From: an uncultured Pelagibacteraceae bacterium
GTDB lineage: Bacteria > Pseudomonadota > Alphaproteobacteria > Pelagibacterales > Pelagibacteraceae
Direction: 5' to 3'
DNA: 64,000 nucleotides
Assembly: GCA_902552755.1 (NCBI GenBank)
Contig: CACDHV010000004.1
Coordinates: 1-64,000, forward strand
Every line of letters begins with the position of its first letter. Position 1 is the stretch's first letter. Under the pieces are notes generated by a model, which worked only from the letters and a program-made list of their open reading frames with translations, did no database searches and was not told the DNA's origin. Of this stretch, positions 28,687 to 38,033 are shown one piece after another. Made by a program: the position numbers and the translations under genes.

Positions 28687-29011
28687 TATCTTTTATTTTT
28701 TTTATATAATTAAAATAAATAAATCCAAAAACTGCACCTACAATCATTAAAATATATTGATAGAATTTTAATAATACAAACACTATTGGTAATTCTTTAC
28801 CTGGATTTTGAGCATAAAAATTGTCTGTACCATCTTTATATAAATCCATTGGGCCTAAAGTTGCATACAAACCAAAGATAAATATATAAATGCAAGGTAA
28901 TAAAGAAATAATTAGTAAAATTCTATTTCCACGAATTAATTTTATTAAATTTGCAGAAATTCCAACTGAAACTAAGCAAATTAAAGACAATATTAAAGGG
29001 TTCATTACCAA
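28667..29011 (-). CDS. Small membrane protein, unknown function
   Basis: 114-aa multi-TM ORF overlapping the end of the upstream sulfatase gene. Confidence 0.6.
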   Translation of the reverse strand: MVMNPLILSLICLVSVGISANLIKLIRGNRILLIISLLPCIYIFIFGLYATLGPMDLYKDGTDNFYAQNPGKELPIVFVLLKFYQYILMIVGAVFGFIYFNYIKKIKDTSEPLD

Positions 29012-30588
29012 ACTCCTATCATAATTCCATCATCTTTTGTATAGTCTCTCTCTTTTAAAACAAATTCATCTGTTGCTGCAACCCTATTTTTTCTATTTGT
29101 AATTCTTTTAAGCAAAATATCCTTCATTTCATCAACAATTTTTTTGTGTTCTGATGATAGCCCTAGATCATTGAATTCATCTGGATCATTTTTTAAATCA
29201 AATAATTGAGGTGGAAAACCTTTATAATAAATATACTTCCATCTATTATTTCTAATCATATAAGCTCTTGCATCTGATGCTCCAACATTAAGAATCTTTC
29301 TTGCTTCGTTAAATGAGTAATCGATTTCACTAAATACACTCTCTTTCCAATTAGAGACTTCATTTCCTCTAATAATTGGTAACAAAGATTGTCCTTCAAG
29401 GCGATGTTTACTTACATCGCTATCTACAGAGTCCAAAAAAGTTGGTAGTAAATCTATGGCCTCTACAAACCTTTTTTCTCTAATTCCTCTACTATTATCT
29501 GATAAATTACTAGGATCATAAATTATCATCGGCACTTTAACAATTTGTTCGTGAAATAGTTCTTTTTCTCCTAGCCAATGATCACCCTGATAATCACCAT
29601 GGTCTGATGTAAAGACTATCATTGTATTTTTCATGTAATTTTTTTCTTCTAAAAATTTAAATAACCTACCAAGATTATCATCAATTTGTTTTATTAACCC
29701 CATATATCCTGAAAGAACAGTGTTTCTAACTTCTTCTCTTGAAAAAGTCTTTGAAATATTATTTTCCATGAAAGCTTTGTACACTGGATGATCTATTTCT
29801 TTTTCAGCATTACTTCGATGAACTGGGTAAAATTGGTTTGCTGAATACATGTTATGGTAAGGTGCAGGTGCAATATATGGCCAATGAGGTTTTATAAATG
29901 ATAAATGCAGAAACCAAGGTCTTTCTCCACTTTCTTGAATAAACTCCATAGATCGATTAGTCATAAAAGCAGTTTCTGAGTGCTCCTGTTTAACTCTCGC
30001 AGGTTTATTAGAATTTCTTAATCTCCATCCACTTAAAATATTTCCATTTTCATCCTCTGATGAATTTGCCCAACTATCCCAAGGGTTTTGACCATCATAT
30101 CCAAGTTGATTTAACCACTCATTGTAGGATAATTTTTTGTTTGAATTTTTAATATGGTTATTTGGGTGAAGCCCATCATCTCTTTCATACGGTTCAAAAC
30201 CAGGCTCGCTTATTGTTAAACCTATTTCTGTATCTTTTGAAATTCCAAGTCTATTCATTCCATCTAAATCTGGTCTCATATGAGTTTTACCAACAACACC
30301 AGTTCTTATCCCAGATTGTCTTAAATAATCTCCAATTGTTAATTCCCCAATCGGTAAAGGTATTTGATTCCACGTTGAGCCATGACTAAATACCGTTCTC
30401 CCAGTGTAATACGATGCTCTTGATGGGCCGCAAACAGGAGCTTGGACATAAGCTGACTCAAACAAAACTCCTTTTTTTGCTAAACCATCTATATGAGGTG
30501 TTTTAAGATGAGGATGGCCATAACAAGAAAGATAATCAAACCTTAGCTGATCAGCCATTATAAATAATATATTTTTAACTTTATTCAT
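29005..30588 (-). CDS. Type I sulfatase / alkaline phosphatase superfamily hydrolase
   Basis: NILFIMADQLRFDYLSCYGH metal-site N-terminus; CGPSRASYYTGR formylglycine-type C-x-P-S-R signature; VFTSDHGDYQGDHWLGEKELFHEQ. Confidence 0.92.
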   Translation of the reverse strand: MNKVKNILFIMADQLRFDYLSCYGHPHLKTPHIDGLAKKGVLFESAYVQAPVCGPSRASYYTGRTVFSHGSTWNQIPLPIGELTIGDYLRQSGIRTGVVGKTHMRPDLDGMNRLGISKDTEIGLTISEPGFEPYERDDGLHPNNHIKNSNKKLSYNEWLNQLGYDGQNPWDSWANSSEDENGNILSGWRLRNSNKPARVKQEHSETAFMTNRSMEFIQESGERPWFLHLSFIKPHWPYIAPAPYHNMYSANQFYPVHRSNAEKEIDHPVYKAFMENNISKTFSREEVRNTVLSGYMGLIKQIDDNLGRLFKFLEEKNYMKNTMIVFTSDHGDYQGDHWLGEKELFHEQIVKVPMIIYDPSNLSDNSRGIREKRFVEAIDLLPTFLDSVDSDVSKHRLEGQSLLPIIRGNEVSNWKESVFSEIDYSFNEARKILNVGASDARAYMIRNNRWKYIYYKGFPPQLFDLKNDPDEFNDLGLSSEHKKIVDEMKDILLKRITNRKNRVAATDEFVLKERDYTKDDGIMIGVW

Positions 30589-31661
30589 TATCTTTTAAAC
30601 ATTTGCTTTAATCCAACGGTAGATGCCTCGCATATACCTTTTTCAGTAATTAAACCTGTTACATATTTTGCAGGTGTTATATCAAATGCAAGGTTCATTG
30701 CTTTACTAGTTTTAGGATAAATCAAAACTCTTTTAATATTATTTTTTTCATCTTTTCCTTCAATATAAGATAGTTCTTCAGAATTTCTTTCCTCAATAGG
30801 AATATCTTTGTAATTTTTGATATCCCAATCTATTGTAGAACTTGGTAAGGCTACATAGAAAGGAACATTATTGTCATAAGCAGCCAATGCTTTTAAATAA
30901 GTTCCTATTTTATTACACACATCTCCAGTTGATAAAGTTCTATCCGTTCCAACAATACACATATCAACCTCTCCTCGTTGCATTAATATTCCACCTGTAT
31001 TATCTGCAATTATAGTATTAGGAATATTTTCTTCATTTAATTCATATGAAGTTAAGTTTGCACCTTGGTTTCTTGGTCTTGTTTCGTCAACCCAAACATG
31101 GATGGGAATTCCTTTTTTATGTGCGTGATAAATTGGTGAGGTAGCTGTCCCCCAATCTATAGTTGCTAACCAACCTGCATTACAGTGGGTTAAGATATTA
31201 ACAGTTTTATTGTTTTTATTATAAATTTCTTCGATAATTTTAAGTCCATTAAATCCTATATTCTCACAAAATTTTACATCCTCATCACATATTGATTTTG
31301 CTTCTTCTAATGCCACATCTAATAATTCATCAGACTTCACAAATGATAATTTATTATTCATTCTATGAACTGCCCATTGTAAATTTATAGCTGTAGGTCT
31401 TGAATTAACTAATTCTTCTGAACTTTTTTTAATGAAATCTAAATTTTTATTTTCTTGTATTGCCAATACTATACCGTAAGCAGCAGTTCCACCAATAAGA
31501 GGTGCTCCTCTTACCTCCATAGTTTTTATAGCTTTTACTGCATCTCTTATTGTCTTTAAATCTTTAACAACAAAATGATGTGGAAGTTTGGTTTGATCAA
31601 TTATTTTTACTACATTATTTTCATACCAAATTGTTCTATATTTTTTGCCCTTTATTCTCAT
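30588..31661 (-). CDS. mtnA: S-methyl-5-thioribose-1-phosphate isomerase
   Basis: MEVRGAPLIGGTAAYGIVLA; THCNAGWLATIDWGTATSPIYHAHKKG; WVDETRPRNQGANLTSYEL; VGTDRTLSTGDVCNKIGTY. Confidence 0.93.
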   Translation of the reverse strand: MRIKGKKYRTIWYENNVVKIIDQTKLPHHFVVKDLKTIRDAVKAIKTMEVRGAPLIGGTAAYGIVLAIQENKNLDFIKKSSEELVNSRPTAINLQWAVHRMNNKLSFVKSDELLDVALEEAKSICDEDVKFCENIGFNGLKIIEEIYNKNNKTVNILTHCNAGWLATIDWGTATSPIYHAHKKGIPIHVWVDETRPRNQGANLTSYELNEENIPNTIIADNTGGILMQRGEVDMCIVGTDRTLSTGDVCNKIGTYLKALAAYDNNVPFYVALPSSTIDWDIKNYKDIPIEERNSEELSYIEGKDEKNNIKRVLIYPKTSKAMNLAFDITPAKYVTGLITEKGICEASTVGLKQMFKR

Positions 31662-32453
31662 TTAATTACTCCAAACCACAGGAAACCAATCCTTTCTCAT
31701 TTTATCTCCTGAATTTAAATTTATTCCTTCAAAAGGTGGAGAAGTTTCTCCTTTTCTATCAATGTATCTTAGATCGTCTCCAATAAATCTTGCAGAGAAT
31801 GCTTTACGACTTTTTTTGTCATTATTTCCTGAAGATGAATGTAAAACTTTAAAATTAAATAATATTGCATCTCCCATATTCATCTCTGCACTAAAAATAT
31901 TATTTTTATCTATATTTGGCATATCCATAAAATTCTTATTATTTTTATACCAAAAAGTTTCATTTGACCATTTGGTAGGCTTTACTAACATTGGTAACTT
32001 ATGGGATCCTTTCAAAACTTTTAGGCAGTTATCTTTTGATACATTATCTAATGGTATCCAGAAACTTCCTGTATCATTTCCATCTACACAATAGTATGGA
32101 AGATCTTGATGCCATGGAGTTTCCTTTTTTGTCCCAGGTTCCTTCAAGAAAATATGTTCGTGAAATACCTGAATTTGATTAGATTGAGTTGATTGAGCAA
32201 CAATTTCCGCTGCGGGTGAGTTAAAAATAAAATCTTTAAATTCTTCAATTCTTCTCCAGTTACAATAGTCCTCAAAAAATCTCCCTCTTTGTTGTTTTGA
32301 AATATTTTCTCTTCCATATGAACTTGGGTTACTTAACACTTTATGAAATCCGGTTTTAAGTTTTTCAATCCAAGGTAAAAAAACTTCATTGATTAAAATT
32401 ACACCATCATTTTTATAATTTAAAATTTGCTTATCAGATAATTTTACTGTCAC
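31662..32453 (-). CDS. Phytanoyl-CoA dioxygenase (PhyH)-family Fe(II)/2OG oxygenase
   Basis: TPWHQDLPYYCVDG (HxD), GSFWIPLDNVSKDNCLKVLKGSH, LHSSSGN plus distal Arg. Confidence 0.88.
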   Translation of the reverse strand: MTVKLSDKQILNYKNDGVILINEVFLPWIEKLKTGFHKVLSNPSSYGRENISKQQRGRFFEDYCNWRRIEEFKDFIFNSPAAEIVAQSTQSNQIQVFHEHIFLKEPGTKKETPWHQDLPYYCVDGNDTGSFWIPLDNVSKDNCLKVLKGSHKLPMLVKPTKWSNETFWYKNNKNFMDMPNIDKNNIFSAEMNMGDAILFNFKVLHSSSGNNDKKSRKAFSARFIGDDLRYIDRKGETSPPFEGINLNSGDKMRKDWFPVVWSN

Positions 32454-33322
32454 TTATTTAAAACTCTTCCAGCTACTGTTTTTAGTTTGTCTTTTGTTTT
32501 CTGTGATCTTTTTTCTGGAGCAGTAATTATAGCAACATCTAAGCAATTATTTGCTGGGTCATTCGGGTCAATATGAGTATCAAAATTATCAATAAGATTT
32601 TTAATCATACTTTTTGCTTTAAATGCATTATCTAATAATACTTTTATCACTTGTTGCACATCAACATTTTCATGATCTGGATGCCAACAATCATAATCTG
32701 TTACCATTGAGACAGATGCATATCTAATTTCTGCTTCTCTTGCCAATTTGGCTTCAGGCATATTTGTCATTCCTATCACATCGGCTTTCCATGATCTGTA
32801 AAGATTCGATTCAGCTAAAGTTGAAAATTGTGGACCTTCCATTACTACATAAGTTCCTCCCCTTTGATAATCTATTCCTTCTTTTTTAATTGCATCCTCA
32901 CATGCATTCATTAAACTCTTAGAGGTCGGGTGTGCCATTGATACATGAGCAACTATTTCATCGTCAAAGAAAGTTTTATTTCTAGCGAATGTTCTGTCTA
33001 TAAATTGGTCAATAATAACAAATTTACCGGGTGGCAAGTTTTCTTTCAAAGAACCAACAGCAGATACAGAGACAATATCTGTTACTCCCAATTGTTTTAA
33101 CGAGTCAATATTTGCTCTAAAATTTATGTTTGATGGTGAAATAAAGTGTCCCTTACCATGTCTTGGTAAAAAATAAACTTCCTTATTTTTATAAATTGTT
33201 TTTAAAATCTGATCTGATGGTTTTCCCCAAGGAGTGTTTAAATCTATTAATTCTCTATCTTTAAACTCCTCTACGTCGTATAGACCACTTCCACCTATTA
33301 TTGCTAATTTATTATTTGACAT
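32450..33322 (-). CDS. mtnP: S-methyl-5'-thioadenosine phosphorylase
   Basis: IIGGSGLYDVEEF; LPRHGKGHFISPSNINFRANI; EGPQFSTLAESNLYRSWKADVIGMTNMPEAKLAREAEI. Confidence 0.93.
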   Translation of the reverse strand: MSNNKLAIIGGSGLYDVEEFKDRELIDLNTPWGKPSDQILKTIYKNKEVYFLPRHGKGHFISPSNINFRANIDSLKQLGVTDIVSVSAVGSLKENLPPGKFVIIDQFIDRTFARNKTFFDDEIVAHVSMAHPTSKSLMNACEDAIKKEGIDYQRGGTYVVMEGPQFSTLAESNLYRSWKADVIGMTNMPEAKLAREAEIRYASVSMVTDYDCWHPDHENVDVQQVIKVLLDNAFKAKSMIKNLIDNFDTHIDPNDPANNCLDVAIITAPEKRSQKTKDKLKTVAGRVLNK

Positions 33323-33359
33323 ATAAAAAGTAATTATATTGTATTTATAAATAACTATT

Positions 33360-33887
33360 ATGGATTTAAAAGATTATATTCGCTCAATTAAAGATTATCC
33401 TAAAAAGGGTATTTTATTTAGAGATATAACTACTTTAATAAAGAATGAAACTGCTTTTGAGGAAACAATTAATCAAATCGTTGAGAGATCCAAAAAATTT
33501 AAGCTAGATAAAATAGCTGCAATTGAATCACGTGGTTTTGTATTTGCATCTGCTGTTTCTTACATCTTAAAAAAACCTTTTATTATGCTAAGAAAAAAAA
33601 ACAAACTTCCTGCTGATGTACATTCAGTTGATTTTGCACTGGAATATGGAACAGCAACAATAGAAGTTCATAAAGACTCAATTTCAGAAAATGACTCAGT
33701 TCTAATAATAGATGATTTGATAGCAACAGGTGGAACTGCAGATGCTGCAGCGAAACTTATAGAAATTTCTAAAGGACATGTTGCAGCCTTTATATTTGTT
33801 ATAAATCTTTTTGACCTAGGTGGTTGTGATAATCTCAAAAAAAAAGGATATAAAGTTGAAAATTTAATGGAATTTCCTGGTCATTAG
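33360..33887 (+). CDS. apt: Adenine phosphoribosyltransferase
   Basis: IRSIKDYPKKGILFRDITTLI; AIESRGFVFASAVSYIL; VLIIDDLIATGGTADAAAKLI PRPP loop. Confidence 0.95.
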   Translation: MDLKDYIRSIKDYPKKGILFRDITTLIKNETAFEETINQIVERSKKFKLDKIAAIESRGFVFASAVSYILKKPFIMLRKKNKLPADVHSVDFALEYGTATIEVHKDSISENDSVLIIDDLIATGGTADAAAKLIEISKGHVAAFIFVINLFDLGGCDNLKKKGYKVENLMEFPGH

Positions 33888-33889
33888 TT

Positions 33890-33966
33890 TGGTAGCGGGA
33901 AGTGGGATCGAACCACTGACCTCGGGCTTATGAGTCCCGCGCTCTAACCAACTGAGCTACCCCGCC
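33890..33966 (-). tRNA. tRNA-Met (CAT), elongator type, CCA encoded
   Basis: GGCGGGG TA GCTC AGTTGGTTA GAGC G CGGGA CTCATAA GCCCG AGGTC AGTGG TTCGATC CCACT TCCCGCT A CCA; 77 nt cloverleaf. G4-C69/G5-C68 argues against the TilS-modified tRNA-Ile2. The A31/G39 pair is non-Watson-Crick. Confidence 0.92.
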
Positions 33967-34023
33967 ATAAATTCATGAAAGTTATAATAGAAATTTTATA
34001 TAACGCAATCAACTATTAAAAGA

Positions 34024-34710
34024 TTAAGTTTTTTTAACTCCTGTTGGGTGTGGAATTCCATCAATAACTAATTTTGGTTCCACACTTACATCGATTAATT
34101 TAGGACGATTTTCTAGGTAAGATTTTATACTCTCAATAGACATCATGTCTTCTAAAAATTTTTCTAATCTAGGAAATTTTTTTATTATTGTAGGATCAAG
34201 CATTTTAGATAAATCTAAATGATGAAATGTTACAAAATCACATGCTCTAGGCTCATCTAAAATAAAAAATTTTTTATCATTTTCTTTAATAACTTTTTCA
34301 AGATCTTCAAATCTTGATAATAAAAATGACATCATGTCATTTTTTTTCTTTTTAAATTTCTCTCCTGTTGCAAAATTTACTGTAGGGTTTAGAGGCATAA
34401 AAAGTTCCTGTGCACTCTGCATAATAGCATTTGCTTTGGCATTTAATATTGGATCAGTAATGTTGATGCCTGCTAAATTTTCTATAAATGTCATTATTGC
34501 CATACTTTGACAAATCTCATGTTTCTTATCTACAATTAACATTGGTAGTTGTTTAAAAGGAATGCTAGGTTTTACATCTGACCACTCTTTATCATAGTAA
34601 TCCCATGACATAAGATCTTCATACTCAATATTTGAATAATGAAATAATAAACGAGGAGCTTCTGCCAAAGCTCTCATTTTAAAATATATTAATTCTAATT
34701 TATGTGTCAC
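34024..34710 (-). CDS. Glutathione S-transferase family protein
   Basis: KLELIYFKMRALAEAPRLLFHYSNIEYED; PFKQLPMLIVDKKHEICQSMAIMTFIE. Confidence 0.88.
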   Translation of the reverse strand: MTHKLELIYFKMRALAEAPRLLFHYSNIEYEDLMSWDYYDKEWSDVKPSIPFKQLPMLIVDKKHEICQSMAIMTFIENLAGINITDPILNAKANAIMQSAQELFMPLNPTVNFATGEKFKKKKNDMMSFLLSRFEDLEKVIKENDKKFFILDEPRACDFVTFHHLDLSKMLDPTIIKKFPRLEKFLEDMMSIESIKSYLENRPKLIDVSVEPKLVIDGIPHPTGVKKT

Positions 34711-34716
34711 TTAAAT

Positions 34717-34899
34717 TTATGAGGCTATAAATTTTATTAAGTAATAAAGTATACCAGTAATTATTGTTGCATAAACAAAGCCAACAACAAACAATTTGAT
34801 AATTATTTTGTTATCATCATATTTTGATTTTAAATATACATAAATGAGAGTGTAAATTCCCACTATTGCAATACTTAATAATATATCTGTTGGATTCAT
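34717..34899 (-). CDS. Small two-TM membrane protein
   Basis: 60-aa ORF immediately upstream of and co-directional with the GST gene. Confidence 0.5.
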   Translation of the reverse strand: MNPTDILLSIAIVGIYTLIYVYLKSKYDDNKIIIKLFVVGFVYATIITGILYYLIKFIAS

Positions 34900-35028
34900 A
34901 GATTTTTTTATAATTCTAATTTAATCTAATAATATTACTTATTCAATTGATAAGAGAATAATTTTAGATTGTCTTATCTTTATCAAATAATAAACTGCTA
35001 TTATTAAAAATATAGAGAGAGGAAAAAA

Positions 35029-36045
35029 ATGATTAAATTTAAATCAATCAGCAAAACTTTTATGAGTTTTGTTTTAGTTATTTCATTTTTAGTATCTTCA
35101 ACAGCAGCATTTGCAGAAATAGTAGGTAGACTTTCAGTTCATTGGAGTCCTAAACACCATAGTGCAAAACACGCTCAAATTTTTGCTGATGAAGTTAACA
35201 AAAGAGCAAATGGAAAATTAAAAATTGAAGTTTATCCATCTAAGCAACTTTTTGGAATTAGAGAAGTCATGGGCGCTGTAACTTCAGGTGCAGTTGAGTT
35301 AGGTGGAATTGTTGGTGTTGTAAGTTTTCCACCAATAAATAAAAACTTTAATGTTGCATCTTTCCCAGGCCTATTTAATTCTTGGGAACAACAAAGAGGT
35401 TTTTTTCAAAACTCTGCTAAAGGAAAAGAAATTTGGGGAGAATTAACTAAAAAAACTAATTCAACTTTAGTAATGTACAATCCAGTTGGCCCAGTAATGT
35501 CAATTTCAAGTGCTAGAGAGTTAACTGGTATAGATGCCATGAAAGGTTTGAAAGCTAGAAGATTACTTAAAAGTGAAGAGCCTATGTGGGATGCTCTAGG
35601 GGCAAATCGTGTATCTTTAAAAACAGGTGAAGTATACAACGCTTTGCAATCTGGAATGATAGATACAATAAATAGCCCTCCAGGAAGTATAAAGGCTTAT
35701 AGCTGGTGGGAATTTTTAAAATACGCTCAAAAGCCATACCAATATTATGCTGATGCATATATAATGGCTAACTCTACTTGGTTTAATAGTTTACCAGCAG
35801 ACTTACAAAAAATAATTATGGATGTTGGTAAAGAAGTTGGAACACTTTCAACAGACAGAATTATGGATCATGGTGAAACTGTTCTTAAAGAATTCCAAGA
35901 GAGAGGTGGTGTTGTAACTACTCTTTCAGGAGCTGAGAAAGCAAAATTTGATAAGCTTATGAAAGATAAAGTTATGCCTGCGATGGCTAAAATGATCGAC
36001 TCTGATGCTTTAAAAGCAGCACAAGACTACGCAAAAAGTAATTAG
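35029..36045 (+). CDS. TRAP transporter substrate-binding protein (DctP family)
   Basis: Signal peptide; FADEVNKRANGKLKIEVYPSKQLFGIREVMGAVTSGAVELGG; YNALQSGMIDTINSPPGS; gagagagg SD upstream. Confidence 0.93.
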   Translation: MIKFKSISKTFMSFVLVISFLVSSTAAFAEIVGRLSVHWSPKHHSAKHAQIFADEVNKRANGKLKIEVYPSKQLFGIREVMGAVTSGAVELGGIVGVVSFPPINKNFNVASFPGLFNSWEQQRGFFQNSAKGKEIWGELTKKTNSTLVMYNPVGPVMSISSARELTGIDAMKGLKARRLLKSEEPMWDALGANRVSLKTGEVYNALQSGMIDTINSPPGSIKAYSWWEFLKYAQKPYQYYADAYIMANSTWFNSLPADLQKIIMDVGKEVGTLSTDRIMDHGETVLKEFQERGGVVTTLSGAEKAKFDKLMKDKVMPAMAKMIDSDALKAAQDYAKSN

Positions 36046-36069
36046 AATAAGTTAATTGCTTAATCTAAT
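36041..36069 (+). other. Hairpin overlapping the DctP stop codon
   Basis: ATTAGA-A-TAAG-TTAATTG-CTTA-A-TCTAAT (6+4 bp with one A/A mismatch). Confidence 0.7.
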
Positions 36070-36072
36070 AAA

Positions 36073-36564
36073 ATGAAAGCGTTGCGAGCAGTTAATAATT
36101 TTTTAGCTTCGGCTTCATTAGCTCTCGCAATGTTTATCATTTTCATTATGGTTGCTGCACTATTTTTAAGTGCAGCTACAAGATTCATTACAGGCACTGG
36201 ATTTGCTTGGTTTATAGAACTACCACCAGTTTTAGTTAGTTGGTTAGTATTTCCATTATTAGGACCCCTCTTAAAAAAAGGACAACATATTAAAGTTGAT
36301 TTTTTAACTCCTATGCTTTCAAAAAAAAATAAAGAATTTTTGTTTTTGATTGTAAATATAGTTGCCCTTTTATCAGCATGTGTTTTCTTTAAGGCAGGGC
36401 TTGATGCAACAATAATGTATTTCAATTTGGGTCAAGTCATGGAGATTGAAATTAGTATACCTATATGGTGGATGTTTTTAGCATTCCCTGTTGGTTTTTT
36501 AATATTAGCTCTTACCTCATTAGAGTTATTACTCGATAACATTATAAATATAATAAGAAATTAA
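36073..36564 (+). CDS. TRAP transporter small permease (DctQ)
   Basis: Four-TM protein between DctP and DctM; FITGTGFAWFIELPPVLVSWLVFPLLGPLLKKGQHIKVDFL. Confidence 0.9.
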   Translation: MKALRAVNNFLASASLALAMFIIFIMVAALFLSAATRFITGTGFAWFIELPPVLVSWLVFPLLGPLLKKGQHIKVDFLTPMLSKKNKEFLFLIVNIVALLSACVFFKAGLDATIMYFNLGQVMEIEISIPIWWMFLAFPVGFLILALTSLELLLDNIINIIRN

Positions 36565-37830
36565 ATGTTTGCTTTAGCATCTATATTATCTTTTGTAGCT
36601 TTAATAATTTCTGTTCCAATTTTTTTAGTATTTGGCTTAGGTAGTTCTATAGCTGCTATTGGTGGATTAAATCTCCCTTGGTCTGTTTTGATTCAAGTTT
36701 CTTTTGGAGCTTTAACAAAACATGTCCTTATAGCTGTGCCATTGTTTATTTTTAGTGGAATGGCGATGCTTAAAGGTGGGGCAGCACTTAGACTTGTAAA
36801 ATTTGCAACAACTTTAGTTGGGCATTGGCCAGGAGGTTTGGGTGTTGCAATGGTTATTGCGATGGGATTCTTTGCGGCATTCTGTGGATCTATATTAGCT
36901 GCAATTACAGCAGTAGGAACAATCATGATGCCAAAAATGATTGAGCAGGGCTACCCTACTCCATTTGTTGTGGTACTAGCTGCATCAGCTGCTTTACTTG
37001 AAGCTTTAATTCCTCCATCAAATGCTGCTATTTTATTTAGCGCACTTACATATGTCCCTGTCTCTAAAACATTTGCAGCTGGTGTCATACCAGGAATTAT
37101 ACTTTTAATTTTAATGGTGCTATTAGTTTTATTTAAATGTAGACATATTAGAGCCGACAGAAAGGCAACACTTAAAGAAAGATTAAGTTCTTTTATTGCA
37201 GCACTGCCAGCTTTAATAACCCCAATTATAATTTTAGGTGGGATATATGCAGGTTTTTTAACACCATCAGAGTCAGCAGCTATAGCTGGGGTTTATGCTG
37301 TTGCGATAGGATTTTTAATTTACAGAGAATTGACTTTTTCGTCTTTACTAAGTTGTTTGAAAGATACCGCTATCATTACTGCTGTTATATTTTCAATTAT
37401 TGCGACCGCAACTTTTTTAAGTGTTGTACTTACTTATACTCAAGCCCCTCAAAAGATTATAACATATTTTACAGATATGGGAGTAAGTGTAAATTTATTC
37501 TGGATAATGTTAGGGACAATATGTTTAATTTTAGGAACATTTATAGAAATAGTTCCAGTATTTTATTTAACTGTTCCAATTTTTGCGGCTTTAACACTAT
37601 CTTTTGATCAAAGCTTACTTCATTTATATGTAGTATTTGTTGCTTTTGCCGGGATAGGAATGATTACGCCTCCTGTTTGTGTAGGAATTTATACTGCAGC
37701 TGGCGTTATAAAAGAAAATCCTGCCAATGCATTTAAAGAAGTACCATTATTTACGATTGTTGGAATTATTTATGGAATATTGATGATTTTATTTCCAATC
37801 TTTTCTACTTGGTTGCCAAGTCTTCTTTAA
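36565..37830 (+). CDS. TRAP transporter large permease (DctM)
   Basis: VPLFIFSGMAMLKGG; AAFCGSILAAITAVGTIMMPKMIEQGYP; VAFAGIGMITPPVCVGIYTAAG. Confidence 0.95.
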   Translation: MFALASILSFVALIISVPIFLVFGLGSSIAAIGGLNLPWSVLIQVSFGALTKHVLIAVPLFIFSGMAMLKGGAALRLVKFATTLVGHWPGGLGVAMVIAMGFFAAFCGSILAAITAVGTIMMPKMIEQGYPTPFVVVLAASAALLEALIPPSNAAILFSALTYVPVSKTFAAGVIPGIILLILMVLLVLFKCRHIRADRKATLKERLSSFIAALPALITPIIILGGIYAGFLTPSESAAIAGVYAVAIGFLIYRELTFSSLLSCLKDTAIITAVIFSIIATATFLSVVLTYTQAPQKIITYFTDMGVSVNLFWIMLGTICLILGTFIEIVPVFYLTVPIFAALTLSFDQSLLHLYVVFVAFAGIGMITPPVCVGIYTAAGVIKENPANAFKEVPLFTIVGIIYGILMILFPIFSTWLPSLL

Positions 37831-37835
37831 ACTAT

Positions 37836-38033
37836 TTAGTTTTGATTTTTTATCTCTTTTTCACAAATTAACCTAGCTTCCTCTGGCTTCAATTTTTTTT
37901 GTAGTTTACTCTTTGCAATTGTGCATGCAGATATAGATTTTTGAAGACTAAATTCCTCATATTTTCCAACACTTAAATAAAGAAAAATAATTGCTGCTGC
38001 CAAAAATAATAATAATTTGTAATTTTTATACAT
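37836..38033 (-). CDS. Small membrane-anchored protein, unknown
   Basis: 65-aa ORF with N-terminal TM segment, abutting the desaturase gene. Confidence 0.5.
   Translation of the reverse strand: MYKNYKLLLFLAAAIIFLYLSVGKYEEFSLQKSISACTIAKSKLQKKLKPEEARLICEKEIKNQN

Noticed and set aside
33890-33966. tRNA considered as initiator tRNA or tRNA-Ile2 (CAT)
   Set aside because: No C1-A72-type mismatch or GGG/CCC anticodon stem of an initiator, and G4-C69/G5-C68 is unlike tRNA-Ile2; elongator Met fits best.
36060-36425. 121-aa minus-strand ORF
   Set aside because: Antisense shadow of DctQ in a clear DctPQM operon.
9132-37830. Abundant transporter operons considered as a mobile or horizontally acquired island
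   Set aside because: No integrase, transposase, flanking repeats or compositional shift; the tRNA is not flanked by an attachment-site duplication that I could see.
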